This document shows, in pieces, positions 1 through 10,400 of a stretch of DNA of 64,000 bases. A model generated the notes under the pieces. It worked only from the letters and a program-made list of their open reading frames with translations. It did not search any database and had not been told where the DNA came from. Numbering within the stretch: the first letter of the stretch is position 1; every line of letters begins with the position of its first letter. Origin of the DNA: Volutella citrinella (Eukaryota; Ascomycota; Sordariomycetes; Hypocreales; Nectriaceae); the NCBI GenBank assembly GCA_034401135.1, contig JAWZSP010000001.1:4030001-4094000 (forward strand), given 5' to 3'. The position numbers were made by a program, and so were the translations under genes.

Positions 1-34
1 TACACTCTGTGAGTGAAAAAAAAAAAAAAAGGTA

Positions 35-145
35 TCCCAAGACCGGGAATCGAACCCGGATCCCCTCCACCCCCGAAGGGCTTGGCTCTGCGCAGTAGGC
101 GTCCCCAAGTGTCACTTTGGGATGTTACCATTACACCACCTTGGG
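35..145 (-). tRNA. tRNA-like gene, isotype not assigned, probably with an intron
   Basis: On the minus strand the ends pair as a 7-bp acceptor stem (CCCAAGG at 145-139 with TCTTGGG plus an A discriminator ending at 35). The 3' half holds a perfect B box (GGTTCGATTCC) in a CCGGG/CCCGG T arm, and the 5' half has an A-box-like TGGTGTAATGG. A run of 15 or more T follows at once (plus-strand A-run ending at 30), a typical Pol III terminator. At 111 nt it is longer than a mature tRNA, so an intron or a long variable arm is present. I could not fold a clean anticodon arm, so the isotype is left open; a degenerate copy is possible. Confidence 0.8.
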
Positions 146-605
146 CTTGATTGTTGCAAGACGAAGGACTAACTTTACTTATAACCTACACCGCTTACAT
201 TTGATGCAGGCAGAGATACTCCGTCATTCTGCAGTGGCACTCCTGGTGCGAAATGGTGTTACGTTTACCTGGTCACCTTCATCCAGCCGATTACTCTCCA
301 TCCTGCGCACTCGCAGGCCCAACTCCACATCTGCACGCCAGGCGTCCAGTAGCGAATTGGTTTCAAGGCACGGAACTGGCAGATCGTATTTGCCACGGTA
401 TAGCTTGCCCACACCTCAAGGCATCGCCGCGAGGTGCAGTACATTTGTGCGCCAAGGTTTTCTGCGACGCGACTTTGGGGCGAGATCAAGATACACACAA
501 GCAACGACAAGGAGCGCAATAACCCATGTAAGACGCTACCCCTTCGCATCTCAGGGGGGGGAAATTGCCTGTTTGATGCACCTTGAAGGCTGGGGATAAA
601 AAAAA
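146..605. other. spacer between the two tRNA-like genes
   Basis: I see no coding signal here. Overlapping open frames on both strands lack motifs and look like chance. Its 3' edge (598-605) is the T-run terminator of the downstream minus-strand tRNA-like gene. Confidence 0.5.
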
Positions 606-691
606 TCCCTGCGGCGGCGATCGAACCCACGACCTCCGAAGTACTCCAGTACAACTGACAGTCCGGCGTCATGCCACTAGACCACACAGGG
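606..691 (-). tRNA. tRNA-like gene, possible Asp (GTC) with a short intron
   Basis: On the minus strand CCCTGTG (691-685) pairs with CGCAGGG near the 3' end, and the D arm contains TGGTCTAGTGG, a good A box. The anticodon stem can be drawn as CCGGA/TTCGG with CT-GTC-A in the loop, then about 14 extra bases that would be an intron at the usual position 37/38. That reading gives anticodon GTC. The B box (GGTTCGATCGC) departs from consensus and the T stem has a G:G mismatch, so it may be a decayed copy. Eight T follow the 3' end as a Pol III terminator. Confidence 0.6.
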
Positions 692-2331
692 CGGTGATTA
701 TTAATCGTGGTCGGAATAAACCGGATGATAACCTAGCAGTGAATCAATGTCAGAAAAGTCAGGCAGACAGACTGTTTGTAGAAGACCATAGCAAGACACC
801 ATCAATCGAACTTTCCATGATCATGAAGCCAACGGATTCAGCCTGCTATACGGAATGAGTACGACGGCGAGTGAGTGCATGATGTGGCCTTGATCTACAC
901 AAAAGAGTATGTCAGTGCAGGTGTAACTGGGTATGTTTTGGTGGGAAGTTCACAGAAATGAGTGATTGAAACTCAACCTAGAAAAATTTTTTTAGGTTAA
1001 GAAGCAGTTGTGTAGAGCGAAAGCATCAGCTGAGGGATTTTATTCATGTGGATGTTTTCTCGGGCCGTAGTTAACCCGCGTCTCACATTGAAACGAGCTA
1101 AATGATTGCGACCAGAATAGTGTGGGTGGAGACGATTGGGCGAAGATTGTGAAAGCCCACCACCCTTGTCCTAGCCCCTTCTTGTGCCCCGTCACTTTTT
1201 ATTCCAGCTATTTATTATAGTTCTCGGCATAAATAAGCATCACAACTACGGGCCTCCTAGAAATACCTGACGCGATGAGATGCTCTATATGCTTGCTCTA
1301 CGGCTGTCCGTGGAGGGCTCAGGCCAACAAAGGGCCCAACCGCCGGAGTGATCCTTTGAGCCACCAGGCAGGCACGTTCTATGAAAGAAAACGATCGCCA
1401 GAAATCAACAGAAACATGGCAAAAAATGGCGTTGGAAAGAGGAAGAGATTGTACGCTACTTGGCCCTTAGCAAGCCATGGGCTTGGCAGGGCCTTCCTCC
1501 GGTACGAAGGAAGCTTCTACCGTATTGGCCTCTTGCTAAGCACGGGCCAATAGCACAGCGGAAGCGCTGTTCTCCTTTGAAATAATGATAGATTGGTGAT
1601 CCTCCTGCGCCAAGACTTGAAGCCTCAGGTTGTGGACCTCCAATCGCAAGGACCTGTTTTCTGCGACCAGCTCCCAGAACTTTCGAGAGATGTTGTCACA
1701 TGAATCACGCCACCAATCACGGTGCTGGGAACATGCCGATATGCTAGCTTGGAGTTGGTGGATGTATTGCCGAGCATGCGCAAGCTCTCGCTTCAGCTGC
1801 TATGCTGATATGCTCGCTGGGCGGCGGTGGAGGGCGGCTGGGTAAGCCTGTGTCTAGTGTTGATGGTTTGGCAAAGGCGCTGGTGCAGGGAGCTGGTACC
1901 CAGCGTGCCTGCTTGGCATTCGGGGCATGGCACCTGGGGGGGCTCGGCTGCGGGAAATGGTAATTGTCCATGACAGGCGGGCTTGTTTTAGGTTGATAAA
2001 AGGAAACGATGAGGTCAGGGGATTTTTCTTTTTTCTTTTTAGAAGTGGCTTTTATATTTGTGCCTTCTGCATGATCTATGATGGACTTCTTCTAATGACA
2101 GGGAGACGGAAAGCGCGACTAACATTGGCCAGGCCTGAGTTGCGCAATTTGTCACCTCGCAGGGGGTGGTCTGAAGTGACTGAAGAACAAAAGGACGCAA
2201 TTCGTCTACTAAATAACATCGCTTGCTGGGTTTGCAGCTGCTCCGTCAGTCGACGAAGCCATATTGTTGATTCAAAAGCGGTAGAACAAAGCGAGTGCGT
2301 CTAAAAGCCTTGTCTATGGGAGGAAGTAGTT
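692..2331. other. gene-free flank of the transposon nest
   Basis: There are no recognisable genes. The one structural item is an imperfect stem-loop at 1459-1549, listed separately. A short T/C-rich run lies at 2021-2041. Confidence 0.5.
1459..1549. repeat. imperfect long inverted repeat / stem-loop
   Basis: TTGGCCCTTAGCAAG at 1459-1473 is matched in inverse orientation by CTTGCTAAGCACGGGCCAA ending at 1549, with a small bulge. A second inner inverted pair (CTTCCT/AGGAAG) lies between the arms. It could be a relic of a small inverted-repeat element or a transcribed hairpin; nothing more can be said. Confidence 0.4.
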
Positions 2332-2639
2332 TATCTCTTCGAGTGCCGTAAGGCACACTTTCCGTACTGGGCCCCACAGGGCCCGTGCTAAAGGCGCGCG
2401 ACCTTGGTGGTACGTGATCAACAATACCTAATTTTGGCGCGTAAAACACATACATTAGGATTTAACTTTACCAGCTTCTGGCATTATGCCTACGGGCGCT
2501 GTGAAGGCCGTAAGTGGCCGTAAGGCACAGAAGGCGGCCATACAGCTGCCTAAGCCCAAGGCTATAAAGGCTCTGAAGCTTCCTGTGCTGAATCGAGGCT
2601 TCTACTTTTAACCCTTCTAACCTACTTTTCGGCCTTTTA

Positions 2640-3785
2640 TTACAATAGACCTTCCTGATATGCCTATTAAGCTATTCTAGCTATTTGTACCTGTTTTCTT
2701 AGTTAAAAAATAGGTTAGCTGGATGAATAGCTAGGTCGTATCTATTTAAGTAAAAGAATAGCTAACTTTTGCGCATATATACAACTGGAAGCTAATAATA
2801 GTTATAGAAGTATATATCTAGCTTATAATCCTAATTTATCTAGGAATTTATATAGAAATATACGTCTAGGACTACTAGGTGACTTTAATTAATAGGTTAA
2901 CTAAGCTATTATATCTAATCGTTAAATAAATAACTTTTTTACGTTTTTAGCTGCTTTTTTACTATATTTATATCTTTCTACTAATTGAAGGCGACTATAA
3001 TACTAATAAATGCTTAATTTTATGAATTTCTAAGTGGTCTGACTATATATAAGCAGCTTCTGCAGAGCTCTTCCTGCCTAGTATATATATTAGCATAGAT
3101 AAGTATATAGTCCGCTATATAGGAAGAATAAAGGCGAAAGTGATAATTCCTAGGAAGCTAATTCTAATAGGCTTAAAAGTGTAGGTTGTAGCTTAAAAGG
3201 GGTATTTTCTTAGGTAGAAATACTATATTCTAGGCATACCTGCTGCCCTAAGGGCCTGGCCTTAAGGAATCAAGGCTATCTAGGATTATAAGCTTGCAGA
3301 GATGCAGGGTATAGTCCTTGACCTAGTATTATAGCTGCCGCCTGCTAGCTATTATGTCTTTTTTAATAACCTCTTTATAATACTGCAGCTTTTGACTGCC
3401 TTGCGTAATTAAAGCATTATAGCTACTAGTATAGTCTGCACTAACCAGGGCCTATACCCTCCTTTTATTATAGCGAAAAAGCGCAATAATAAGGGCAAAT
3501 TAACCTAGGTATATAATAGCTTTTAAGCTATCCTTATAAATAATGACCAGGTATATCTAAATTGTATTTTTCTTAGCGTTTTCCCTTATTAATTCCTAGC
3601 TTTATAAGTCAACTAGATTGCGTGGAAAGATAACGCCCTTATATTATTCTTATTATTATATTTTTCAGGAAGTAAGATATAGTAATGCATGTAATGCCGG
3701 CTGAATTCCTTGTATCTATAAGTATACTAAATATTAGCCTTTTTTAGTATAAAGGTAGTAAAAGAGCTATTATAGCCTTCTGTAG
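2640..3785 (+). pseudogene. piggyBac transposase relic, N-terminal and catalytic part
   Basis: Translating through stops and a few frame changes gives a fungal piggyBac-like (DDE_Tnp_1_7) transposase. Around 2800-2880 the N-terminal region can be read as EVYI*LIILIYLGIYIEI. Around 3070-3210 the catalytic neighbourhood reads LFLPSIYISIDKYIVRYIGR, then a GLKV*VVA*KGYFLR block. The expected D-E is now D-K, a Trp has become TAG and a Gln has become TAA. Around 3355-3400 a VFFNNLF block matches the family's VFFDNLF, and near 3620 WKDNALILFL can be read. The changes are overwhelmingly G-to-A and C-to-T. The gene runs into the left LTR and continues at 15926. Confidence 0.88.
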
Positions 3786-4121
3786 TGTGTGGCAGCTGGA
3801 TCACATTGGCATTTTGGTGGTTGGGCTGGATTGGTCAATTGGGCGTTTGGGTCAGTAGCTTAAAAGGGGCAGGTTCGCTCAGTACTTGAGATCAACAAGA
3901 ATTTTCCCCCTCTTTCAATCTTTTTCTGTTCAGGGACTCCTTCATTTCTGTCTGATCAGATCGCTGGTCAATTCAGATTTTGTTTATCTTGCGAGGTTCT
4001 CTTGCTGGAGGTCACGCAAAATTTCGCTTTTCGCCCAAGTTCAGTTACCCTACGGCAGGTTTCTGCAGGGGACACTGACAATTATTGGTGTTTGTTTGGG
4101 CCTGTCATTCTCACCAACAAA
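3786..4121 (+). repeat. left LTR
   Basis: It starts TGTGTGGCAGCTGG and ends CACCAACAAA, and matches 15590-15925 base for base as far as I can compare. The end was placed by the flanking GTAG duplication; a TG...CA boundary two bases earlier is also conceivable. A TTAAAAGG stretch near 3862 could serve as a TATA-like element. The sequence after the end (TTTGGAGGTCACGG) is the candidate primer-binding site; I could not match it to a particular tRNA. Confidence 0.95.
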
Positions 4122-4414
4122 TTTGGAGGTCACGGTGGGGGGGTATTCCTTTGTCAGAGGCCAGAGATCTGAATGATCAGACGGCTCGACCAGAGGAGCA
4201 CTTCTACGCTGCACCAGAACCTGCAATCCCTGATTCGAAGTCGGAAAGCGAGGCGACTGCTCCAAGAGTGGGCGGTCGCGCGAACCCCGAAAAACGATTC
4301 AACTACGAGCAAAGATCGGATGGAGGATTCTTCATGATCGAAGCCGAATCATCATTCCAATTGGGTGGACACTTCAATCGGCGGACCTGAGAAGGGAGCG
4401 GAAGACGACCCGAG
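4122..4414 (+). other. retrotransposon leader
   Basis: It holds the candidate primer-binding site just after the LTR (TGG at 4124). A short open frame of about 100 codons at 4085-4390 starts inside the LTR; it has no recognisable motif and may only be leader sequence. Confidence 0.6.
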
Positions 4415-7400
4415 ATGCGAGACAAAGCATCGCCAGTCGCCTGGCCAGGGCAAAGACATAACAAATCCTGCCCCGAGATTCGGCCCGATCAGGCCAATTA
4501 TGGAATGGACACGCTATGTTTTGAGCCGAAGGTCGAATTCCCGATCACGGTCTCCATACCGATTGGAAAACTCACCGCGATAACCAGATTAGTGGTAATC
4601 TGCGTGGCTGCAAGAGTCAGCTTGACGACAGTTCTGCTGCTACTGGCTTACGCACTTATATTCGAACAGATCCCATGGGATGGAATCATCACCATGACAC
4701 GCAAGAGAAAGCACGAAGCAACCAAGCACATGCCTGCTGCGGACCTTCCAGCAGAAGGGACTTCTCATACAACTTCTCATACTGAGCCTATTCAGTCACC
4801 AGATATTCTTTCAACCCTCGGGGAATCCCACGGAATTGATCAGACTGTTCAACCTCTTAGCAAGGCATCTTGCACGGGAAAACCGTTCACATCTGCGACC
4901 CCTCCAGACTACGAAGAAGCAGTAACCACTCCGCTGTTTAGCTCCAAGATGGATCACCCAGCGAGCAGCGAGTACCGTCCCTTCCCTGATCAATATTACT
5001 TTGATGGGGATGGGATCACCTTCTTCCTTAAACGTTACGAGGATCACATGAGGGCTCAAGGATTCTCTGAGAGCCAGATGAAGGAGGACGTGGATTTAAG
5101 GGTCACCGGAAGATCCTTGATGAAGCAAGTAAGGAGAACTGTGGAAGGCTGCTCTTGGGAAGAAGCCAAGAGCATGCTGATCAAACGGTTCAAGAGCTAT
5201 GATGATGAGCTGGATGGAGCACCGATTCACCAACTCATGAACATGGCAAACCCCGACATCAAACTGGGGGATGTCCAAGGCATGAGAAGGTGGATGGACA
5301 AGCACGCCTACCTGATCAAGGCGGTTTACCCAAATGATTGGGCAACCAACACGACCTTCGCTTACACCTTATATAAAGGGCTCCCTGACCAATGGAAGAA
5401 GGAACTGTGCAGGCAACTCAGCTGCACCCCAGACACCATCCTAGAGAAGCCCTACAAAACGGTGTCGGACAGCATCAACACGATCCTCCAGGTTGAAGGG
5501 ATCACTGAGAGATCGGGCCGATCAGAGTGGAACAGTGACTCTGAAGGGGGTGGCGCGTCGCGAAGCAAGGTAGGCGACCCCGCCGACCAGCCAGACAGAG
5601 CCCGGCACTCGCTCCCGAAGGACAAAAGGGTCAGTTTCCAGCACAGGAATGAGGAAGCGAGCGGCGCCGAGTCAGCGCTAGCCGATCTGACCCGTCAGAT
5701 CGAGGAGCTGAGCATCCAGGTCGCAGTCCTTAAGGACCAAGAGGGGACCCGCGAGAAAAGACGCGTCTTGCAACAAGGTGCGCGGATCCGGAATATCCAG
5801 ACGAACACGGCCGCTGTTGAGGAAATCCACGACTGCCAGACAATTGAGAGGATCATCGAGAGGAACGACCAAGACATCGCGACAATGGTAGCAGGCGAGT
5901 TCAAGCAGTATCGGTGTTATTACTGCGGCGATGAGGATCATGCTCTGAGAGATTGCCTGAAGCTGCGAAAGGACAGTAAGAAGGAGCATATTACCCATTA
6001 TGAACCAAGCGCGGGGGCTGTCTGGCTTGGTGAGTACTTTGTGCCCCCATTCCTGGTCGGAATCTTCCGCCACAGCGCGGGCGGGATCAGACGAGGAATG
6101 GTCCTGTGGTCGAACCGTTTCCCGGGTACCGAGGCATGGAGTCTCGGGGAGACCCTTACACATTTCTGGAAGCCGCCTGGGGGGTATGTTGAGACACCCG
6201 AGGAGAAGGACCTCTTCGAGAGATTCATGAAGAAGAATGAGGGCTCCCGACTCAACCCCCGGATTCAGCTTCACCCTGATCGGAACGATCGGTTAGCCCA
6301 AGGGACGTTTTCTAGCCAGACAAGGACCAATTTCCTCACAGTGGATGAAGACGGCCCGGGCCCTGATGTGGCGGAGAAGGGCATTCGAGTCAACAATGCG
6401 GCCAATAAGCGCCTGAGGAGTAACGATGGGAAGGCGATCGGTTCCCATCAACATCCTCAAGACCAACGGGATGATCCCCAAGAGGACGCCTCGATGAAGC
6501 GCTCGCAGTCCGGCCGCCAACCCAGCGACGACAGGAACACGAATCCTAGGACCACCCCTGATGACAGCAAAGATCGGATCAGGCAGAGACTGCGCGCTGA
6601 AGCCGCTAATCGGAAGATGAACGTCTCCTTAAAGGACATCATGAAGCTCGACCCTCAATTTGCAGAGGGATTTCACCGAGACATTGGGGAGGTCGTTGAC
6701 GAAGTAACGAACACCCAGTACATCGAGCCAGTATCTAGCATAGGGGCTGGCCGCGATCAAACCCGCATGGCGGCTTATGCTGTAATGGAGGAAGCCCAAC
6801 CGCAAAACTTCTCAGACGCCTACTTTGAAGCCATGAAGGAGAAATGCAAGGTCAACAACGTCAAGATCGCTCCGGACAACCAGATCGCAGATCTGCTCGG
6901 CCAGTCGATGACGGACAAGTCGGAGTGGCGTGAGGAGCTGCGAACCCATCAAGTCTCAATCAACCTGGAAAGCGCAGTAAGCGCGAGATTGATCTCCCAC
7001 TGCCAAGAGTTACCACGAATCAGAGTTCGGCTTGATCGAGCAGACGGACCAGCTATCGAAGGGCTGGTGGACACCGGGGCAGAAGGGAACCTGATCTCTG
7101 AATCAGTGGCCAAGGCTTCCGGTCTGAAGGTCGGGTACGCTAAGGCCACAACCACGGCCTATAACGGGGAAAAGGTCAAGATGGTAGGTGAGTGTCTAAC
7201 AAAACTCTACTTAGGGAATGTGTGGGTGGAGCAGAGGATGTACGTCGTCCCGGACGGGGTCAGTGTGCCCCTTTTGCTAGGAATGCCCTTCATCCGAACA
7301 TGTAAGGTCTCGTTCGATCACACGTCTCGCGATGGGAACCTACTCATCCGATGCCAACTCGGAGAGATCAGAGTCGTGACGGCAGCAGCCGGCAACATAC

Positions 7401-10400
7401 GATACGACCAGCCGCGTTTTGGGAGAGAGGACTGCCAGCAGAACCCAAAGACGAACGCCTGCACTCTGGATCCGAGCGGGGAGGAGAAAGTCACCCTCGA
7501 AGGAGACGATGATCGCAGCACTTTGAGAAAGATCGGACAGGATACGGCCTGCGAGATTGTCAAACTGATCAAGAAGGAGATCTGGGGCTGTTATCGAACG
7601 ATGGTGCAAGCTGCTATGGACGAGCAGACGCAGATGTTCAGCGACCAGAAGAGGACCTGCGCAGAGCAACCGGGCGAAGACATCAAAGCCAACACGATGT
7701 ACAAGCGCAAAGCCGATAAGATCAGACCTCTGGAGGACGTGCCACCTGATGGCTCAACCCCCGAAGGAGACCCGCAGTGGAAGGAGAAGAAGTTGGCTGA
7801 GGCCCAGAAGAACTTCCAGGGTCCACCCAAGTACCCAGGGCTAACACCAAAGTTCTCCAAAATCGAGAAGGGCACCCGGCTGACAGCAGAGAGACTCAAG
7901 AATCTGCTTGATCAAGTCGACGGCACCCTTACCCGGCAAGAACGGGAAGTTCTAACAGAGGTGCTGTACAACCGTGAGGCGGCCCTAGCCTGGGACTTTA
8001 CAGAGAGCGGATTGCTGGACCCTCTGGTCGCGCCGCCACAGACGATCAAAGTGATCCCTCACCGGGCGTTCCAGGCTGGTACTATACCGATCCCGAAGGG
8101 CATGGCTAATAAAGTGATCGACCTCTTGAGGGCCCGACTGGAACGAGGGGTCCTGGAGGAAAGTCATGGGTCGTACCGCAACCCTTGGTTCCTGGTTCAG
8201 AAGAAAGACGGCGGCCTGCGACTGATCAATTCGGCGACGAAGTACAATGCGTTTACGATCAAAGACGCCATGAGTCCGCCTAATACCGATGAATTCTCAG
8301 CCGACTTTGCGCAATGCAAGATCACCAGCGTCCTGGATTTCTTTTCCGGTTATGATCAGGTCCCCTTGGATGAGAAGAGCCGGGATATGACGTCGTTCAT
8401 GACACCTCTGGGGCTACTGCGGGTGTGTCGACTCCCACAGGGAGCCACCAACTCGGTAGCTCAGTTCTCAAGGATTATGACCAGGATTCTGTTTGATCTG
8501 ATCCCTGACGTATGCCGGGCCTACCTTGACGACATTGCAGTTAGAGGTCCAGCGACTGACTACGGCGGGGAGGAGAGCCTTCCTGGCGTAAGGCGATACG
8601 TCATGGAGCATCTGGTCAACCTGGACAAGGCCCTTCTTAATGTGGAGCTCTCTGGCTGCACGATCTCAGCAGCAAAATCCCAGTTCTGTCAGGAAACAGC
8701 AATTCTGGTGGGATACCTGTGTGGCAACAACGGGCGGAAACCCTCTGAGGAAAAGATCATCAAGATCCTGGAGTGGAAAGCCTGCGAAGACATTACACAA
8801 GTACGAGGATTCCTAGGAGTCACAGGGTTCTTCCGGATCTGGGTGATGGGCTACGCCTGGATCGCGATACCTCTCACTAAGCTCTTGAAGAAGGATGCCG
8901 AATGGGTTTGGGGCCCTGAGCAGGAAGATGCTATGAAGGTCCTCAAAGAGAGATTGGTCACTGCCCCCATCCTGATCACGCTGGATTACAGCGAAGGAGC
9001 CGGTGAAATTATACTCATGGTAGATGCCAGCCTTCGTGGATGGGGAGCCCTGATCCTACAAGTTGTGGACGGTAAGCGCAAGCCAGCTCGATACGAATCA
9101 GGAGTATGGACGACTGCAGAACAAGGGTACGATGCGACAAAGCGCGAATGCAAAGGAGTTCTGCATGCCTTTCGGAGACTGAGAGGCTACCTCTATGGAG
9201 TCCCTTTTACCCTGGAAACGGATTCCCAGGTCCTGGTTCACCAGTTGAACGGGCGAGCAGACGATGTCCCCGGGGCCCTGATCAACCGATGGCTAAGCTA
9301 TATCATGCTTTTCGACTTCACTGCAAAGCATGTCCCAGGAAAGAAGAATGGCGCGGCTGACGGGCTGTCCCGAAAGGAGCCCGGTCCATCTGACCAGATG
9401 GATCAGGACGTCGAAGGAGACATGGACCAGTTTATCGACCTTCACCTTAATACGATCACCCTGGATGACGACAGTAAGGAGCTGGACCAGAGCTATGGAG
9501 CTGAATGCCAGGTGATGGGGAGGTACCTTCAAACGCTGGAAAGACCCGCCGGAATTTCACCTGAAGCCTACCGCAAGATAAGGCGGAATGCCCCGAAGTT
9601 CATGGTAAAGAAGCGTTACTTATGGAAGAGGCCAGGCGGGCTTTATGCGGACCCAGTCCTAGTGGTTGACGACGGGGGGACTCAGAGGGAGATCCTGCGA
9701 TGTTGCCATACTGAAAATGGGCACAAAGGACGAGAGGCGACCTTCAACTCAGCAGCAGGGAGGTACTACTGGAAGTCGATGCGATCAGACGCATATTCAT
9801 TAGTGACAGCCTGTGCGACATGCCAAGAGCATGATCCCAGGCGACCAAGGGAAAAGGCCGGCTTTTCGACGCCAGGGAGGCCAATGGAGAAGATCCACTT
9901 CGACGCCCAGTACATGCCTCCACGAAAAGGAAAGAAGTTCCTTTACGAGGGACGATGTGATCTGATGGGGTGGATTGAGGCCGAAGCCGTGAGCAAAGTC
10001 ACAGTGAAAACGTTCAAGGCCTTCGTCAAGCGTGTCATATTTAGGTATGGCATGCCTCAAGAGGCAGTTGTCGACAATGGGAAGGAAACGAAGAAGGACT
10101 TCAAGCGAGTACTTGAGGACTATGGGATCAGGGTGATCTGGACGTCAGCCTATAACCCGAAGGCTAATGGCATTGTGGAAGGAGGGCACTCCATCCTGAC
10201 AAATGCGCTCAAGAAGCTGGGTGGGTGCTGGGTTGACCAGCTGGAGGAAGTCCTCTTAGCCGACAGATCCGCGATCAGAGCATCCCACGGACGATCAGCC
10301 TTCTACCTGCTTCATGGATGGGAACCTAGACTACCGATCGAAGTCAAGATCCCTACCTGGAGGACTGTGAATTGGGATGAGGTCAGGAGCTCTGAAGATT

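Noticed and set aside
2334..3785. Assigning the outer transposon to the Tc1/mariner (Fot1) group because of TA flanks and size
   Set aside because: The readable transposase blocks (SID...YIGR, VFFNNLF, WKDNALILFL, Cys-rich tail) are of the piggyBac type.
4050..4390. Short frames in the LTR/leader (71 and 101 codons)
   Set aside because: No motifs, partly inside the LTR, and unlike Gag; treated as leader sequence.
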